Below are positions 31,165-34,144 of a stretch of 34,144 nucleotides of DNA, piece after piece. A model generated the notes under the pieces. It was not told the DNA's origin. It did not search any database and was given only the letters and a program-made list of their open reading frames with translations. A program made the translations under genes and the position numbers. The DNA is from Lachnospiraceae bacterium (GTDB taxonomy: Bacteria; Bacillota; Clostridia; Lachnospirales; Lachnospiraceae), in assembly GCA_015056975.1 (NCBI GenBank), contig SVFG01000021.1, positions 1 through 34,144 of the forward strand, read 5' to 3'. Every line of letters begins with the position of its first letter. The first letter of the stretch is position 1.

Positions 31165-33435
31165 ATGAATCCCAAGCAGCAATTACAGGAAATTATAAGT
31201 CAGACCTATGGGAAAACGATTGCCACCTGTAGCGGCGAACAGCTTTACCGTGGTCTGCTTACGCTTTGCAGGGACAGAATGTCACAGACACCCCTTATCG
31301 AGGGCAAAAAGAAGGTGTATTACATCTCCATGGAATTTTTGATAGGCAAGCTGCTTATCAATAACCTGATTAATCTGGGGATTTATAAAGAAATCAAGGA
31401 TGTGCTTGAAGAGAATGGAAAGTGTCTGGCGGAAATGGAAGAGTATGAGCCGGAGCCTTCTTTGGGAAACGGAGGTCTGGGCCGTCTGGCGGCATGCTTT
31501 TTGGACTCCATTGCCACGTTAGGGCTGCCCGGAGACGGTATCGGACTGAATTATCACTTTGGACTGTTTAAACAGGTGTTTAAGGATAATCTCCAAACTC
31601 AGGAAAAGAATGAGTGGCAGGAGCAGGACGGCTGGCTTACAAAGACGGATATTACCTTTGAGATTTCCATGGGAGATAAAAAGGTTAAGGCGGTACTTTA
31701 TGACATTGGTGTCATAGGTTATAAAAACGGTATAAACAAGCTACATCTCTTTGATATTGCGTCGGTGGATGAGGGGCTTGTGAAGGAGGGTATTACCTTC
31801 GACAAGGGCGCGGTGGAAAAGAACCTGACCCTGTTCCTTTATCCGGATGATTCTGATGAGGCGGGGAATCTGCTTCGCATCTATCAGGAGTACTTTCTGG
31901 TGAGCTGTGGCGCAAGACTGATTCTTAAGGAAATGAAGGAGAAGGGTTACAATTTGCACAAGCTGTATGAGCACGCGGTGGTTCAGATTAACGATACTCA
32001 TCCCACCATGGTGATTCCTGAGTTAATCCGTCTGTTGACCTTGGAAGAAGGTTTTTCCCTGGAGGAAGCCATTGATGTAGTGGAGAAGACTTGTGCTTAT
32101 ACCAATCATACCATTCTGGCGGAGGCTCTTGAAAAATGGCCCCTTAAGTATCTTGAGAGAGTGACCCCACAGCTGCTTCCAATTATCCGCGTTTTGGACA
32201 AAAAGGTGCGGGAGAAGTATTCGGATGAAAGGGTGCAAATTATTGACAAAGATGACAGGGTTCACATGGCACATCTGGATATCCATTATGGTTTTTCCGT
32301 AAACGGTGTGGCTGCCATTCATACGGAGATACTAAAGCACAGTGAACTTAAGCACTTTTACGATCTGTATCCGGAGAAATTCAATAACAAGACAAACGGT
32401 ATCACCTTCCGCCGATGGCTTCTGTCCTGCAACAGGGAGTTGACGGATTTTCTCACGGAGACCATAGGCCCTAAGTTCAGACAGGATGAGGATGAACTTC
32501 AAAAGCTTCTGGACAAAATAGAGGACCCTGTTGCGCTTAAGAGACTTGCCGATATCAAGCAGACTAAAAAAGAACAGCTGGCAGAGTATATTAAGAAGAA
32601 GGAAGGAATTACCATTCCCACGGAAGCCATTTATGATATCCAGATTAAGAGGCTGCATGAGTATAAGCGTCAGCAGATGAATGCCCTCTATATCATTCAC
32701 AAGTATCTGGAAATCAAGGGCGGTAATAAGCCTAAGACACCGCTTGTATTTATCTTTGGCGCCAAGGCGGCTCCTGCCTATGTGATAGCCAAGGATATCA
32801 TTCATCTGATACTGGTGCTTTCCAAGCTCATCAACGAAGATCAGGAGGTATGTCCGTATATGAAGGTGGTGATGGTGGAAAACTATAATGTGACCTATGC
32901 GGAGAAGCTGATACCTGCCTGTGACCTGTCGGAGCAGATTTCGCTGGCATCCAAGGAGGCGTCCGGCACCGGTAACATGAAGTTTATGCTAAACGGAGCT
33001 GTGACCATCGGAACAAGGGATGGCGCGAATGTGGAAATCAGGGAGCTTGTGGGGGATGACAATATCTATATCTTCGGTGAGGACAGCCAGGCTGTTATCA
33101 ACCATTATGCAAGTAAGGATTATATCCCCAAGCAGTATTATGACAATTCTTTTATCATCAAGCGAGCGGTTGACTTTATCGTGGGGGAGAAGATGCTTTC
33201 CATTGGAAAGAGGGAGAATCTTGAAAGGCTTTACCAGGAGCTTTTAAATAAGGACTGGTTTATGACACTCCTTGATTTTGTGGATTATGTGAGGGTGAAG
33301 GAGCAGACGTTTGCGGACTATGAGAACAAGGATAAGTGGAGACGCATGATGCTTACTAATATTGCAAAAGCAGGCTATTTTTCTTCGGACAGAACCATAG
33401 CGGAATATAACGCAGATATCTGGAAATTAAAATAA
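31165..33435 (+). CDS. glgP: Glycogen/alpha-glucan phosphorylase
   Basis: GT35 enzyme that releases glucose 1-phosphate from glycogen or maltodextrins using phosphate and PLP. The 756-residue protein shows the N-terminal [13 protein letters not shown], the glycine loop [19 protein letters not shown], the NDTHPT segment and the PLP signature [15 protein letters not shown]. Lys606 is the Schiff-base lysine. The length is somewhat below the Escherichia coli enzyme, as is usual for Firmicutes. ATG follows GGAGG by 6 nt. A sugar-binding lipoprotein starts 28 nt downstream, so uptake and breakdown of glucans may be linked. Confidence 0.96.
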   Translation: MNPKQQLQEIISQTYGKTIATCSGEQLYRGLLTLCRDRMSQTPLIEGKKKVYYISMEFLIGKLLINNLINLGIYKEIKDVLEENGKCLAEMEEYEPEPSLGNGGLGRLAACFLDSIATLGLPGDGIGLNYHFGLFKQVFKDNLQTQEKNEWQEQDGWLTKTDITFEISMGDKKVKAVLYDIGVIGYKNGINKLHLFDIASVDEGLVKEGITFDKGAVEKNLTLFLYPDDSDEAGNLLRIYQEYFLVSCGARLILKEMKEKGYNLHKLYEHAVVQINDTHPTMVIPELIRLLTLEEGFSLEEAIDVVEKTCAYTNHTILAEALEKWPLKYLERVTPQLLPIIRVLDKKVREKYSDERVQIIDKDDRVHMAHLDIHYGFSVNGVAAIHTEILKHSELKHFYDLYPEKFNNKTNGITFRRWLLSCNRELTDFLTETIGPKFRQDEDELQKLLDKIEDPVALKRLADIKQTKKEQLAEYIKKKEGITIPTEAIYDIQIKRLHEYKRQQMNALYIIHKYLEIKGGNKPKTPLVFIFGAKAAPAYVIAKDIIHLILVLSKLINEDQEVCPYMKVVMVENYNVTYAEKLIPACDLSEQISLASKEASGTGNMKFMLNGAVTIGTRDGANVEIRELVGDDNIYIFGEDSQAVINHYASKDYIPKQYYDNSFIIKRAVDFIVGEKMLSIGKRENLERLYQELLNKDWFMTLLDFVDYVRVKEQTFADYENKDKWRRMMLTNIAKAGYFSSDRTIAEYNADIWKLK

Positions 33436-33463
33436 AGAGCAGATTTCAGAAAGGAAAGAAAAC

Positions 33464-34144
33464 ATGAAAAAGAGAATTTTGAGTGTGCTTTTGTGCCTTG
33501 CCATGACCGTGGGCGTTTTGACAGGCTGCAGCAGGGGTGACAATTCCGGCACACAAAACAACAATGAAACTACAAATCAGCAAAACCAGTCAGACAATGG
33601 TGGCAATCAGGGCACGGCGCAGCAGAAGGGCAGAGTTTACTATTTAAGCTTTAAGCCTGAATCAGACCGTGTGTGGCAGGATTTGGCGGCACAGTACACC
33701 CAGGAGACCGGCGTGCCGGTAAAGGTGGTGACGGCTGCAAGCAACACCTATGAGCAGACGTTGATGTCAGAGATTGCCAATGCGGAGGCACCCACCCTGT
33801 TTCAGGTGAATGGTCCCATCGGCTATGAAAGCTGGAAGGATTACTGTGCAGATTTGAAGGATACCAAGCTTTACAGCTGGCTTCTCGATAAAGATCTTGC
33901 CATCACCGGAGAGGATGGCGGTGTGTATGCTATTCCTTATGTGGTGGAGGGATACGGCATCATTTACAACGAAGCCATAATGGATAAGTATTTTGAGATG
34001 GACGGAGCAAAGGTTGCAGACATGGATGATATTAAGAACTTTGCTACATTAAAGGCTGTAGTGGAGGATATGCAGGCGAAGAGGGACAAGCTTGGTATCA
34101 AGGGCGTATTTGCTTCCACTTCCCTGACACCGGGCGAGGACTGG
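33464..34144 (+). CDS. Sugar ABC transporter substrate-binding lipoprotein, 5' part
   Basis: Cut off by the window end; 227 codons are visible and open throughout. The signal peptide MKKRILSVLLCLAMTVGVLTGC has lipobox LTGC with lipidated Cys22. A Gln/Asn/Gly/Thr-rich linker follows (~23-58). The mature domain begins RVYYLSFKPESDRVWQDLAA, with TGVPVKVVTAAS and IPYVVEGYGIIYN further on. These are typical of family 1 (MalE-like) carbohydrate-binding proteins. ATG is preceded by AGAAAGGAAAG. No ATPase gene is visible next to it, so it may use the shared MsmX-type ATPase at 5441; that is inference. Confidence 0.88.
   Translation, partial: MKKRILSVLLCLAMTVGVLTGCSRGDNSGTQNNNETTNQQNQSDNGGNQGTAQQKGRVYYLSFKPESDRVWQDLAAQYTQETGVPVKVVTAASNTYEQTLMSEIANAEAPTLFQVNGPIGYESWKDYCADLKDTKLYSWLLDKDLAITGEDGGVYAIPYVVEGYGIIYNEAIMDKYFEMDGAKVADMDDIKNFATLKAVVEDMQAKRDKLGIKGVFASTSLTPGEDW

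Overview
The window looks like chromosome from an anaerobic Firmicute of the Clostridia, most likely Lachnospiraceae. The clues are strong AAGGAGG-type ribosome binding sites, moderate GC, a T-box leader on metG, an SRP RNA whose core resembles the Bacillus scRNA, a lone MsmX/UgpC sugar ATPase paired with a CdaR/PucR-type regulator, and Lachnospiraceae-style lipoproteins. This placement is inference from gene families; no rRNA is present to confirm it.

Left part (1-9697): the 3' part of a secreted or lipoprotein gene with Ca-loop-like repeats; a methionine T-box leader and metG, followed by a GNAT acetyltransferase and a DUF624 membrane protein; the multi-sugar ABC ATPase (MsmX/UgpC), a terminator, and a PucR/CdaR-type regulator; an uncharacterised protein with an acidic linker whose ribosome binding site lies in a strong hairpin; and, on the minus strand, a PflX-like radical SAM protein. 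Upstream of that gene, also on the minus strand, lies a compact SRP RNA with a near-consensus promoter.

Middle part (10109-16977): a tight co-directional run of two divergent MutS-like ATPases (overlapping by 7 nt), a YczE-family membrane protein, a flavin reductase-like protein, a LytTR response regulator and a GHKL histidine kinase. The kinase's membrane input region is laid out like the first half of the ABC permease encoded 13 kb downstream.

Accessory core (16979-30244): a 9-bp direct repeat with LytTR-like geometry, a terminator and a promoter lead into eight tandem paralogous lipoproteins (about 412-447 aa). Each has a lipobox, an invariant CNKPECRH block (Cys-x4-Cys-x-His-x5-Cys) and a probable beta-propeller body. 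The array runs directly into an ABC ATPase and a 661-aa permease. Junctions alternate in a two-gene pattern, pointing to duplication of gene pairs and exchange between copies. My reading is a surface system: signal sensed by a permease-like kinase, LytTR activation, lipoprotein array plus ABC transporter. Its substrate cannot be told from sequence. This is the best candidate for an undescribed system here.

Right part (30246-34144): tadA on the minus strand, converging on the permease; a 235-bp highly structured inverted-repeat element; divergent promoters; glycogen phosphorylase; and the start of a sugar ABC transporter substrate-binding lipoprotein cut by the window edge.
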